DNA from: Chondrus crispus
Lineage: Eukaryota > Rhodophyta > Florideophyceae > Gigartinales > Gigartinaceae
DNA: 64,000 bases
Direction of reading: 5' to 3'
Assembly: GCF_000350225.1 (NCBI RefSeq)
Contig: NW_005179067.1
Span: 121,135-185,134, forward strand
The notes under the pieces are model-generated. The model did not search any database. It was not told the origin of the DNA and saw only the letters and a program-made list of their open reading frames with translations. Shown here piece by piece: positions 1 through 9,023 of the stretch (positions are counted from its first letter, which is position 1; each line of letters opens with the position of its first letter). Position numbers and translations under genes: made by a program.

Positions 1-729
1 TTCAGCATCAACATCGGGCTTCCTTTTCGCACACCGGAAGAGTACTTTGCGAACAAGAAGAGCGAAGCCGTGTCCGCTTCCAACTTGAAAGGTTTTGATC
101 CGCGCACCATCGTGCAAACAGCGTCCGATGTCACGCTATTGGATGGCACTACGGACGTTGAAGCCTTGCTTACCAAGTCGCTTACACCACCAGACGTCGC
201 CAAGGACCTCATCATGGGCGGAGCCGCGCCCGACGAGCGTCCTGCCGCACAGACCATGGTGCTCATGCACGGCATGCCTGCGTCTGGCAAGACATCGTTT
301 GTTCGGCGTCATCTTCTCTCCCGCGGGTATATCTGGATCAACCAGGACACGATGCAGACTTTTGCGCGTTGTGCGCGAGCTACGCGGGAAGCACTGGCGA
401 GCGGGTATAGCGTGGTGATCGACAACACCAACCCAAATAAGAAGGCACGAGGGAGGTACATCGAAATCGGTAAAGGTTGCAATCAGGGGCTGAGGATTTT
501 GGCGCTCTGTATGAAAACGCCAAAGGACTTGGCGCAGCATCTCAATATTGTAAGAGAAAGGGAGAGCAAGGGGGGAGTGCAGCACATCCCAGTGGTGGCG
601 TATCATATGTTCTTAAAGAGGGCTTCGCCGCCAGAGTTAGAGGAAGGGATCGATCGGATTGCTGATATCAAATTTCTGCCATGCTTCTCTTCGGAGAGAG
701 AGCAATACATATTTACAAGACTGACATGA
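1..729 (+). CDS. PNKP: Bifunctional polynucleotide phosphatase/kinase (PNKP), 3' part
   Basis: The frame is open from base 1, so the 5' end lies outside the window. The first codons read like the end of the HAD phosphatase domain of PNKP (GLPFRTPEEYF, then FDPRT). A P-loop kinase domain follows, with Walker A GMPASGKTSF, a WINQDT segment and the IDNTNP motif typical of the 5'-kinase domain; the later HIPVVAY also fits. PNKP repairs DNA strand-break ends by removing 3'-phosphates and phosphorylating 5'-hydroxyls in the nucleus. The gene ends with TGA, which shows TGA is a stop in this genome. It converges on the EMC7 gene with only 66 bp between the stop codons. No introns are seen. Confidence 0.93.
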   Translation, partial: FSINIGLPFRTPEEYFANKKSEAVSASNLKGFDPRTIVQTASDVTLLDGTTDVEALLTKSLTPPDVAKDLIMGGAAPDERPAAQTMVLMHGMPASGKTSFVRRHLLSRGYIWINQDTMQTFARCARATREALASGYSVVIDNTNPNKKARGRYIEIGKGCNQGLRILALCMKTPKDLAQHLNIVRERESKGGVQHIPVVAYHMFLKRASPPELEEGIDRIADIKFLPCFSSEREQYIFTRLT

Positions 730-794
730 TTCAGATCCTGTGCTGGAGGAATAGACGTTTGTATAAAGTGAGTTTTGACCTTGCCTTTGTGTTA

Positions 795-1430
795 TTAAGT
801 TTGTTGCTGCGGCTGCACGCTCGCACCGGATCCGTCTCGGCCAAGCAGGGCCTTGACCAAGGCGTTGGGGTCACCAATGTCTTCATCCTTCTCCCCTAGA
901 ACTTCTTCGCGCAATTCCTGTGGCAAATCCCTGATGACTTGGGGAAACCAAACAACGAAGATAACGGCCAGGAGTTGCAACAGGCGGTACTTTAATCGCC
1001 ACAAGTCGCGCAGTTGCCACGGGGCGGGCTTCTTTGCATAATTAGTCTTCTTCCGCGGCGTCATCACAATCTCCGTCTGTTCTGGCCAGATTGCGTCCTC
1101 GCGTGGCGGAAGCAACAGCGGATCCTTGCGCGGCATGGCCGACGCCACAGCGCCGTTTTTCAATAGCACGAGCAGTTGCGTATATTCATAGGTGTCCGCG
1201 CCGTAAACCTCGAGCACGAAAACGCCGTCAGTTTGCTTGGAGAGACGCGAGAAGAGGAGAGAGCCGTCCTGAGCGACGGCCGAGGAATCGACGATTGCAC
1301 CGCCCGATGCGTGCACGACCACGGAGAGGGCAGTACTCTCGCGCGCCGACTCGCGCACGGTGCCCGTGATTTCGGTACTCACGGCATGGGATGACAAACA
1401 CAAGATTGCGGCGACGAGAAGGGGAAGCAT
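795..1430 (-). CDS. EMC7: ER membrane protein complex subunit 7 (EMC7)-like
   Basis: This 211-aa protein has a signal peptide (about residues 1-19), a beta-sandwich-like lumenal region (about 20-115) and one membrane segment (about 149-165). The segment is followed at once by FPQVIRDLPQELREEV, which parallels the conserved post-membrane helix of EMC7 (LPKVV..DPDMRREM in animals). EMC7 is a peripheral-lumenal subunit of the EMC insertase, which inserts tail-anchored and multipass proteins in the ER. The gene is divergent from the methyltransferase at 1629, so the 199 bp between them probably hold both promoters. Sequence conservation of the lumenal part is weak, so the call rests on architecture and the C-terminal motif. 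Confidence 0.78.
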   Translation of the reverse strand: MLPLLVAAILCLSSHAVSTEITGTVRESARESTALSVVVHASGGAIVDSSAVAQDGSLLFSRLSKQTDGVFVLEVYGADTYEYTQLLVLLKNGAVASAMPRKDPLLLPPREDAIWPEQTEIVMTPRKKTNYAKKPAPWQLRDLWRLKYRLLQLLAVIFVVWFPQVIRDLPQELREEVLGEKDEDIGDPNALVKALLGRDGSGASVQPQQQT

Positions 1431-1523
1431 CTTGCGCAGCTCCCGATAGGAAAGGACTTAGGTCGTCCTCACGGATGATCAGAGGACACTGTGGCCTCGT
1501 AGACGAAATGTTCTGAGTACAAC

Positions 1524-1539
1524 TGTACTGAACAGTACA
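1524..1539. promoter_or_regulatory. Palindromic TGTACTG-AA-CAGTACA in a divergent promoter
   Basis: Two 7-bp arms separated by two bases lie midway between the divergent starts of the EMC7 and FAM173-like genes. The core TACTGTAC recurs near other gene starts and in the LTRs of this window. A role as a factor-binding site is inferred from position and symmetry only. Confidence 0.35.
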
Positions 1540-1628
1540 ATGATTTTAGCGGGGCCTCCGTGTAGCTACATCTTCCCTTGAACCACCGGGACTCCCTGAA
1601 GCGGCACGCTTTTGACGTCAGGGCAAAC

Positions 1629-2246
1629 ATGCCCGCGACTACATCGCCAACCCCGGAACAGGCGTCCCCCCCCTCGATCGCCTCAGTAGGTCTCGCGACT
1701 GTGTGCACGCTCCTCGCCAGCCTGACAGTTCTGACGACGCCCTTCCTGCGTCGGTATACAGGTGCGCCGTACGTCGCGTCGTCGCCCGCTGCGCGTGCGG
1801 CCATCCGTGCGGCGCTGCACGAGCGGCGCGGCGCGCACCCGTCGCACGCGCCCCCGCGCTTCACCGACCTTGGCTCCGGCTCTGGCGAGCTGGTACTGGA
1901 CGCGGCGCGGGCGGGCTTCCGCGCGCGCGGCGTCGAGCTCAACCTGTGGCTGGTGCTACGTGCGCGCGCGAGCGCGTGGCGGCTACCGGACGACGTGCGT
2001 GCGAGGGTCGAGTTCGCATGGCAGGACATGTGGACGTGCGAGGTTGGCGACGAGGATGTCGTGGCCGTGTTTGGCGTGCCGGGGATTATGGAGAGGGTGG
2101 GGGGGTTGGTGGAGGGCTGTCATGAGGGGTGTTTAGTCTGTTGTAATTCGTTTGCGATACCGGGTCGGAAGGCGAAGGGGAAGAGAGGCGGGGTGTACTT
2201 TTATTCCGTGGGGAGGATGGCGGGGGCCGCAAGGAAGGATTGCTGA
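1629..2246 (+). CDS. FAM173/ATPSCKMT-like protein lysine methyltransferase
   Basis: I chose the ATG at 1629; the frame is open further upstream but holds only a TTG. The 205-aa product has an N-terminal hydrophobic segment (about residues 18-38). A class I SAM-binding core follows, with motif I DLGSGSGELV at about 80-89, then GVELNLWLV and VFGVPGIM. This order matches the FAM173 family (IGSGDGRIV, YELNPWLV, IFGVPQMM). Animal members trimethylate the ATP synthase c subunit or ANT in the mitochondrial inner membrane. Localisation here is inferred from the family and the N-terminal anchor. The coding sequence is extremely GC-rich. It ends in TGA, 146 bp before the LRR gene on the same strand. 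Confidence 0.85.
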   Translation: MPATTSPTPEQASPPSIASVGLATVCTLLASLTVLTTPFLRRYTGAPYVASSPAARAAIRAALHERRGAHPSHAPPRFTDLGSGSGELVLDAARAGFRARGVELNLWLVLRARASAWRLPDDVRARVEFAWQDMWTCEVGDEDVVAVFGVPGIMERVGGLVEGCHEGCLVCCNSFAIPGRKAKGKRGGVYFYSVGRMAGAARKDC

Positions 2247-2392
2247 TGTAGACCACAAGACCGTGTGGTGTTCCCTGTACTGTATTTTGAAGCGGGAAAG
2301 CAGTCCACTCCCCTCCCGCCCTCCCTTTTTGAATCACTTTTTGTTCGCCCCCATTCTCCTGCCCCCCCAAACCACTGCGTTGATCCCCCGCC

Positions 2393-4477
2393 ATGTCTTC
2401 AATCTTCTCCGTCCCCTCTACCACGTCCGCCATGTCCTCTTCCTCCACCGCCGCTTCCCCCCCTACTGCAGACCCCCTCACCTTCCGGTACCGCCCTGAC
2501 CGCCGCCAGCCCCTCACCCGCCAGCAAGCGCAGCAGGTCGTCGCCACACTCTACAACAAACCCTACACCACCATTTCGCTGGGCGGCTGTGCAGTTAGAG
2601 ACGGTGCTGCCGTTGTCATCGGCGAAGCTTTGATGCATCTCGCTGAGAAAAAATGCGTCCGCAACGTTGACTTTTCCGATTGCATCGGGTCTCTCTCCGA
2701 AGAGGAGGCCCTCCGCAGTCTGCATTCCCTCTCCCACGCAATCGGCCAGTGGAAGGGGCTCCGCTCCGTCAACCTTTCCCACAACGCCCTCGGCAGCCTT
2801 GGCATCTCTCAATGCGGCGCGATGCTGGAGAAGCAACAAGACCTCCAGGAGCTCCGCCTAGAACACGCGGGCCTTGCAGCAGAATCGGCCCGTCTCATCC
2901 AGAGCTATTTGGGCGTCCGCCCCGCCACCCGTCTCCGCTCGCTTCAAATCCACGCAAACTCTCTCGACTCGGCGGGCACCATCTACTTTGCCGAGATTGT
3001 CGGAAAGTCCCCCAACATCCAATGTCTCCGTCTCTCCTCGGTCAACGCCGGCGCCAACGCCCTTGCCCGCGTTGCCTTTGCCCTGGAAAGCAAGACCTGT
3101 TTGCGCGAACTTGATCTTTCCGATAACCTTCTCGATTCCGCCGCCGCCACCGCCCTGGCCAACTCGCTTGTCGCCCTGCCGCATCTCCAACGACTCATCC
3201 TGAAAGACCTCGACATGAAAGATGCCGCACTCAAAGCACTGCTCAAACCCTTTGTTGACGCCGAACACAAGCCCCCGCTTACCCATCTGGCCCTCGCTGA
3301 TAACGAATTATCCCCGGCCGTCGCCCCCGTCTTGGAGTCGCTATTGTTCGCCTATTCCCACACTTTGACTTATCTCGACCTCAGCCACAATGAGCTGGGG
3401 CCCGCCACGGCTCAGAGCTTGACAGATGCGTTGGCGGACGCGCACAGAGCGGGCAAGAAAATCGCTCTCAAGACGCTCCTGCTCGCGAAGACCAAGATCC
3501 CTGGAATCCCGATCCTGCGTCTTACCAGGGAACTAGTCGCCCTTCCAGGGTTTGAACGCTTGGATATTCTGCGCAACCCAATCCCGAAAGTTGTCTATGA
3601 TTGTATTGTGGGGGCCCTCGGGCCCAGTGCTGTACTTTACAACGTCGCTGTTGTACCTAATGAAGGTGAAGAGTCTAGCACGACGTCTAGTCAGGTCGAT
3701 GAAGAGCAGTTGCAAGAGGCAATGCAGGAGTTTGCGGACATAACATCAGTGATGATACCCAGCACACCCCGATCCTCCGAATTGCTGTCGCCATTCTCGG
3801 AACAGTCCTCCTCCCAATCCAGGTCTGCCGTCTCCAGGTTGCGCACCCTTTTCTCCGAACAGGGATCAGAGAATGGCAGCGAGCAGACGTCCTCCCGAGT
3901 CCCTGGCACGGTGGAGGAGACATCCACGTCAACACGAACTGCGCCGCCTAGAAGCTTCGAGGATGATAGCGGCGCAAGAGAGGACAATTCGGAGACCAAT
4001 GCCCCCTCTTCGTCGCCGCAGACTCTGCCAGTCAACGGAGCGACTATGACTTCATCAACTCTGTCAACGGCGAGAAATGTCTTGCAAGAACCCGGGGCGA
4101 TACCAGTTGCGTCTGTAGCAAATAGGATCGTGACCAGTGCCGAACAGCCCGAGTCTGCCAAAAAGCTCAAGACAAGTCTTGCGTCCTTTAGGCGAGCGTT
4201 TACAAACTTGTCAAGCGAGTTCGGACCTCCTGTTTCGTCTCCGCTCGTTGCTGAAAACAGAATTGCATATCTGGGAGATATGGGCAATGCGTCAAACAAT
4301 GTTGGTGACTATCTGCTAGCAGGAGAGCTATCGCGAGACGGAGCTAGAAAGCAATCGGCTCTTGGAGCACTCGTTAACATTCTTGGGGCACTGCTTATTG
4401 GGGCATTCCTCGTTATCCTTGTGCTTGCGATTGTGCAGTCCCTTGAAGAGTCCACATTCGCTTATCGGGCCGTGTAA
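2393..4477 (+). CDS. Leucine-rich repeat (RNase-inhibitor type) tail-anchored membrane protein
   Basis: The 694-aa protein starts at an ATG in CCGCCATG context. Residues from about 60 to 400 form ribonuclease-inhibitor-type leucine-rich repeats, with recurring patterns such as LRSVNLSHNALG, LRELDLSDNLLDSAAA and LTYLDLSHNELG. A long Ser/Thr/Glu-rich, probably disordered linker follows (about 420-640). A single hydrophobic helix near the C-terminus (about 660-683) leaves a short tail, as in tail-anchored proteins. Such LRR arrays bind protein partners; no partner is evident here. The coding sequence is intact and intronless, and it converges on the gene at 4702. Confidence 0.82.
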   Translation: MSSIFSVPSTTSAMSSSSTAASPPTADPLTFRYRPDRRQPLTRQQAQQVVATLYNKPYTTISLGGCAVRDGAAVVIGEALMHLAEKKCVRNVDFSDCIGSLSEEEALRSLHSLSHAIGQWKGLRSVNLSHNALGSLGISQCGAMLEKQQDLQELRLEHAGLAAESARLIQSYLGVRPATRLRSLQIHANSLDSAGTIYFAEIVGKSPNIQCLRLSSVNAGANALARVAFALESKTCLRELDLSDNLLDSAAATALANSLVALPHLQRLILKDLDMKDAALKALLKPFVDAEHKPPLTHLALADNELSPAVAPVLESLLFAYSHTLTYLDLSHNELGPATAQSLTDALADAHRAGKKIALKTLLLAKTKIPGIPILRLTRELVALPGFERLDILRNPIPKVVYDCIVGALGPSAVLYNVAVVPNEGEESSTTSSQVDEEQLQEAMQEFADITSVMIPSTPRSSELLSPFSEQSSSQSRSAVSRLRTLFSEQGSENGSEQTSSRVPGTVEETSTSTRTAPPRSFEDDSGAREDNSETNAPSSSPQTLPVNGATMTSSTLSTARNVLQEPGAIPVASVANRIVTSAEQPESAKKLKTSLASFRRAFTNLSSEFGPPVSSPLVAENRIAYLGDMGNASNNVGDYLLAGELSRDGARKQSALGALVNILGALLIGAFLVILVLAIVQSLEESTFAYRAV

Positions 4478-4701
4478 ACGTCCATATGTAAACAAATCGA
4501 GCTTTGTATATATCGGCAATGTCCCACAGAGGCGCCACAGAATAAAAAAGCTGGATAATACTGGATGAAATCTGCACACTAGAACAGGAGCTTCAGTGCA
4601 CAAAGATACTTTCCAATGTTGTCTCGCTTCTGAAAGCCGCCTACTTGGTGGTGCTCTTTACTGGGCAAAAAACAAAAAAAAGAATGGAGACGAGAAGGCC
4701 C

Positions 4702-5538
4702 TTACGGGGTTTCCGCCTCCCGTTCATCTGAGCCGCCCTTGCCTCGAGCCCTTGCGACAAGTGCCCCATGGTCTCCATGTGGGACTCTTTGATACGCCGA
4801 TTGCGCATTGCCGACGACGGCGCGAGGCAATGCCTCAGAATTTGGGGCCGGCGGGCTTGGGCTCGATAGACCAAGCCTCCTTCTCCAAAAATTGGCGCAG
4901 CTCAGTATTACGCATCCAAACACGGGAAATGTCCCCGGAGCAACGAGAATCACAACAAACAACCATTCGATAAATTGAACAAAACCTCCTTTCATGAGGC
5001 GACGGCTGTGCGCCCGCGCTTCGGCAATCAGTTCGCTGGTCGTCAGCCTGCGAGATGGGCGATCGTCGGCCTCACCTTCCTCGTCGTCTGGAAACTCGCC
5101 GTCATCGCCGTTTTCCGTTTCGTTGTCGCTACCACTGACGGCTTCCAATTCTTTCGACATTACCTTCTCAGTACTTTGAGACGAATTCGAAACTCGCTTA
5201 GTTCCTCTATCATCGGCCTCGGCAAGGACATCGTCGCCCTGCGTGGCAGTTGCGTTTGAAGTTTTGGGTTGGGTATTGGCCCTGCTATCTTCCTGTTCAT
5301 CTGAGTTTTCTACAATTTTCCCGATTTCCGAGTTCGCATCAGCCCCTCCTTTTCTATCTTCGACCCTCTTCTTGCCAACTTTCTCGTCGCCTTGGACAGC
5401 CCTCGCAGCAATCGCCAACCGGGAAGCTTGTGTGCTGCCCGTCAGCCCTGAGTAGGTTATCGGCAGAGGCGCTGAGGAAACATCACAGCTGCAGAGGACA
5501 GACACGGCGAGGGCGATGGCGGCGGCTCGTGACTTCAT
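4702..5538 (-). CDS. Secretory-pathway acidic single-pass membrane protein, unknown function
   Basis: I do not recognise this 278-aa protein. The ATG at 5538 opens a clear signal peptide (about residues 1-22, Ala/Val/Leu-rich, ending near SSA). Residues about 50-165 are highly charged, acidic and low in complexity, with an Asp/Glu run near 145-160. A long hydrophobic segment lies at about 187-214, followed by basic residues (FWRRR). This predicts a type I topology with an acidic lumenal or extracellular domain and a short Ser/Pro-rich tail. It converges on the LRR gene with 224 bp between the stops. A single intact ORF with a signal peptide and membrane anchor makes a real gene likely. Confidence 0.55.
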   Translation of the reverse strand: MKSRAAAIALAVSVLCSCDVSSAPLPITYSGLTGSTQASRLAIAARAVQGDEKVGKKRVEDRKGGADANSEIGKIVENSDEQEDSRANTQPKTSNATATQGDDVLAEADDRGTKRVSNSSQSTEKVMSKELEAVSGSDNETENGDDGEFPDDEEGEADDRPSRRLTTSELIAEARAHSRRLMKGGFVQFIEWLFVVILVAPGTFPVFGCVILSCANFWRRRLGLSSPSPPAPNSEALPRAVVGNAQSAYQRVPHGDHGALVARARGKGGSDEREAETP

Positions 5539-6894
5539 TGCGGCGCGCCACGGACGGCGCTACGAAGATATCTGTTGGTGCGCCGCGTCATGTGCTAACA
5601 AGTGCCTCCAGCAGCCTGGCCGTGGACGCGCGCAGCGCCTCTCAGCAGGCGGTGCAGGCGCTGTTGGTCGAGTAAATGAGGGACGGAGGTTGCGGTTGGC
5701 GGGCACGGAGCGGGGAAGGGGAAGGGTGTGTGGAAGTGGCCGTGATGATGATCGAGAAAAGAATATGGGACAGCGTTGGTTAAAGAGGTGAATTATTTTT
5801 GCCAGAGTCGAATATTTGCAGCGCCGATTTTTCTGATGTCCGACGGTGGCCCGCGATGACGAGTCAGTGGATACGAATCCGCCCGTGACGAAGCCTCTGT
5901 CGACAATCAATTTTCTGTTGACTGCCATGATAACACCTCCCTGTTGCCAACCACATCCTCCACCCCTCTCACTCGCAACCACAAGTCGTCGTGCTGCTTG
6001 CGCTCTCACCTACAGCGCACCCTCATACCGACTTCGCAATGCCGCTACCGCTACCATTGCTTCGCAAAAGGTTGTACAGTACCAATAGAGGGTTTACGCA
6101 AAATCAAATTTCGTACAGAGTTTCGTAGCCACGTACGAACCGTAGTACCCGTTGCACAAGTGGCGGGATCATACGAAATTTCGTGCCATCGCCGTTCTAT
6201 AGTTTTTGCCACCACAGTCAGTGACCGCCTGCAATTTCTCATTTATTGTTCCGCAAATCGCCGTTTCTGTGCCAGAAATGGCAGTTGAATATCTTCATAG
6301 AAATAATCGTTTTTAGGGCATGTGTCCGTTGTTGCGCCAGTCGAACCTGCAAGGATGCAAAAAGAGTCGTTGTCACCTCCTGATCTCACTCTCCCGAAAA
6401 CGATATGCTGGAAGTGTGCTCTGTCTAGTCGCCTTCTTTACGGAGATGTTCTTCTTCAAATACCTGGAGCGCTTCCTATACCGAAGCTTTTACTGTATCG
6501 AGCGTCTTGCACGCATGCCGTTCACGACGCCCGCTGTGCTCACTCCGAACGTTCAAACTGCAGCACTTCCAGCGAGAGCAACGGCACGGCCTGCACAGAT
6601 CCCATTTCTCGTCAAGGCCTTTCCAAACCTTTTACAGGCCTAACAAAACTCTTCTGATATCACGTTTACTGTGGTGCTCACTGCGTCGGTGCCCTTTAAT
6701 AGCACAAAAAATGTCGTTTTGCGCAATGATCACAGAGGTGTGCACAACCTCAGAACAACTCGCCGTCAAATGTTGCGTTGAAGTGATTTCACAACAACTT
6801 AGGGGTGCTAAAACAGAACAGCACTACCTCAAAGTGCAACTCAAGACACCTGGGTGTGGTAGAAACCGTACGTTTCTCATCTCCAAGGCTCTGA

Positions 6895-6945
6895 CACACA
6901 ACGTCTGTATTTCTGATAGTCTGAACTTTCCCATACGAAGCCCAT
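6895..6945 (+). repeat. Dispersed repeat flank, inverted copy at about 21711-21763
   Basis: The stretch containing GTCTGTATTTCTGAT, then TTTCCCAT and CCATGCAA, recurs on the opposite strand at 21711-21763 with roughly 80% identity by eye over about 50 bp. In both places it borders CATGG-rich minisatellite DNA, so both are copies of one dispersed repeat. Confidence 0.6.
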
Positions 6946-7049
6946 GCAAAACCAATGCATGCATGGCGATTTACCCATACTTGCACGAGCAGAAATTTCC
7001 CAAGTGTTTCCTATGCGGAGAAAAGCGCCATGATTGCGTGGACGTGCAT

Positions 7050-7372
7050 GGCCTGGTTCATGGGCCATTGGTAATTTGCATGGGCTTCCATGGGTTTGCA
7101 TTGGCCATGTGCATGGGATTGCATTGGGAATATGCATGGGCTTGCATGGGATTTTCCATGGGCTTGCATTGGACACCTGTATGGGCTTGCATGGGATTTT
7201 GCATGGGATCGCATTGGGAATGTGCATGGGCTTGGAAGGGATTTTTGCACGGGTTTGCGTTGGCCATCTGCATAGGCTTGCATTGGCCATATACATGGCC
7301 TTGCATGGGGTTTCTGCATGTACTTGATTTGGCTATTTGCATGGGCTTGCATTGACCTTTGCATAGGCTTGC
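7050..7372 (+). repeat. GCATGG/GCTTGCATTGG minisatellite
   Basis: About 320 bp consist of imperfect tandem units built on GGGCTTGCATTGG and GCATGGG, with a period near 24 bp. The array keeps several frames open on both strands, giving false Met-Gly-Leu-His-rich ORFs. It has no spacer/repeat regularity of a CRISPR. Confidence 0.85.
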
Positions 7373-7416
7373 ATGGGTCTACTGGGCGGTTTTCTTTCGC
7401 TCTAGCCGTACAGGTT

Positions 7417-7457
7417 TCCTCCTTTAGTTTATGCTACGAGCATAAACTAAAGGAGGA
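7417..7457. repeat. Perfect 19-bp inverted repeat, 3-nt loop
   Basis: The arms 7417-7435 and 7439-7457 are exact reverse complements (core CTTTAGTTTATGCT) around ACG. The transcript of either strand would form a tight hairpin. Confidence 0.9.
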
Positions 7458-7842
7458 TACTTGCATAGTTTACAACATTACAATACAAGACCCGAACGTC
7501 GAGGCAAATCTTTTCGCTCTTGCAGCTGCTGGGGATGGTGGCGGTCGCGAGTGGAGCCCGCGGCCCGCTCCGCTAATACACTTTTTTGGCAGGCGGTGTC
7601 GTGTGCTTCTGGCTATGGAGCGCCGTTCGCGGTCTCTCGCAAAGCGCTAAGGGTGGCCGGCCGGAGCGGGGCCGGACAGCTGTGGGCGGCATCATGCACT
7701 ATAATGGTGCACGGCACGTCCCAAGATCGTTCCAATGCTGACATGCTAGTGGCGCACCAGCAAAGCCTTTGTTGCGTCAGGTCAAGTCGAATTGAACTAT
7801 TGAGTCGGAGAAACTTTGTTCGTGCCTTCCATGACTCCCTGC

Positions 7843-7900
7843 GTCGGCCACGAAGACACTCCATGGAGTGTCTTCGTGGCCGACAACTGTGCACAGTTGT
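7843..7900. repeat. Two abutting perfect palindromes (42 bp and 18 bp)
   Basis: Bases 7843-7884 form a perfect 42-bp palindrome with no spacer (arms of 21, core GACACTCCATGGAGTGTC). Bases 7883-7900 form a second perfect palindrome, ACAACTGTGCACAGTTGT, overlapping its last two bases. Confidence 0.9.
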
Positions 7901-8603
7901 AGCAGCAGGGGGCTACGCGAAATGCAAAGCAAACGTCAAATCGCGAAAATTTCGACGAACATAAAACTTCCTTGTGGTTGTCGATAGGCGTACTAAAAGA
8001 GTCAGTAAAGAGTAGAGTACACTTGTGAGACGTGCAAAGAGTCCGCCAGATGGAGACCTCACTTACCTTTCATCCAGTATGCAGTCCAGCAGACACACAA
8101 TCGTGTCTTCCTCACCGTGACGGTTGCAAGCAGTGCATGACTAAATGAGATTGTTTTCACACACTGGAAGTCTGTCAGCAAGGACCTGGGCCGACGCCGT
8201 AAGTTGAACAAAGACTCCCTCGTAGTGGAAAGATCGATTTGTACGTACCGTGAGTTGTAACAACTGGCTATGCATTCTGAGAACGAAACACCAAATTTCG
8301 AGAGTCTCACACTTTAGCATTGATCGTTAGCAAGGAAACATATGTATTCAGCATAATGAAAGCACTTGATCGCTAAAGCAATTTTGAAATGAATGCTGCG
8401 AGAGTACGGGAGAGTCCGCTTCGAGTCATCTAGATTGTAGCAGCTCGAACCATGTGTAGATATCCTAACTCCAAGTCCATAGCATAATCAAATGCCTCAA
8501 CGTCCGGGGGCGCTGGATAGCTGATTCCACTTGCAGTGGCCAGTCGACGGAGCGTCGCAGGATTGCACAGCCTGATACACACTAACTTGATATGTTTTGT
8601 TGT

Positions 8604-8664
8604 GCGCCTCTACGCCACGTACACGGCCGTCTATTACACAGCTGAGCGTGTAGCGTAGAGGCGC
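8604..8664. repeat. 12-bp inverted repeat with 37-nt loop
   Basis: GCGCCTCTACGC at 8604-8615 is the exact reverse complement of 8653-8664. A second, smaller palindrome (TGTTCGTA, 3-nt loop) lies at 8722-8740. Confidence 0.7.
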
Positions 8665-8854
8665 GAAAGAGACTGCATCCAATGCAGCCTTATTGGGCTT
8701 GGTAGTGCCTCACGGACGGTTTGTTCGTATCGTACGAACACTGACGTCCGAGTACCTGTTCGTCTCTGTATGCTTGGCGAAGTCGCTTCAGGGGCCCATG
8801 CGTCATCCCCACAAGCCAAAAGCGTAAACCGATCGCGCTGGCACTAGCGCTGTC

Positions 8855-8912
8855 GGCCGTGCAACGCAAAGCTCGCGTGGGATGGCCGTGCAACGCAAAG
8901 CTCGCGTGGGAT
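8855..8912 (+). repeat. 29-bp perfect tandem duplication
   Basis: The 29-bp unit beginning GGCCGTGCAACGCAAAG occurs twice without change, at 8855-8883 and 8884-8912. It lies just upstream of the transposase ORF. Confidence 0.9.
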
Positions 8913-9023
8913 GGCGACCAGCCGCCGGGCGATTTCAATAATACCCTTGAATGAAATCATTTTCGGCAGATTACTGGGCCAATCAAAAGGCACCCCTCCC
9001 ACGTTTTGGACCTCAAGCAGATC

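Larger units (their letters stand above)
5539..9023. other. Gene-poor interval with minisatellite and palindromes
   Basis: No ORF here has recognisable domains or gene-like composition. What it holds is a GCATGG-rich minisatellite (7050-7372), several perfect inverted repeats (7417-7457, 7843-7884, 7883-7900, 8604-8664, 8722-8740) and a 29-bp tandem duplication (8855-8912). Confidence 0.6.

Noticed and set aside
7011-7364. Long Met-His-Gly-rich ORFs on both strands
   Set aside because: They are translations of the CATGG minisatellite in several frames and do not encode a plausible protein.
7050-7372. CRISPR-like array
   Set aside because: Units are imperfect and contiguous without unique spacers, and the DNA is eukaryotic.
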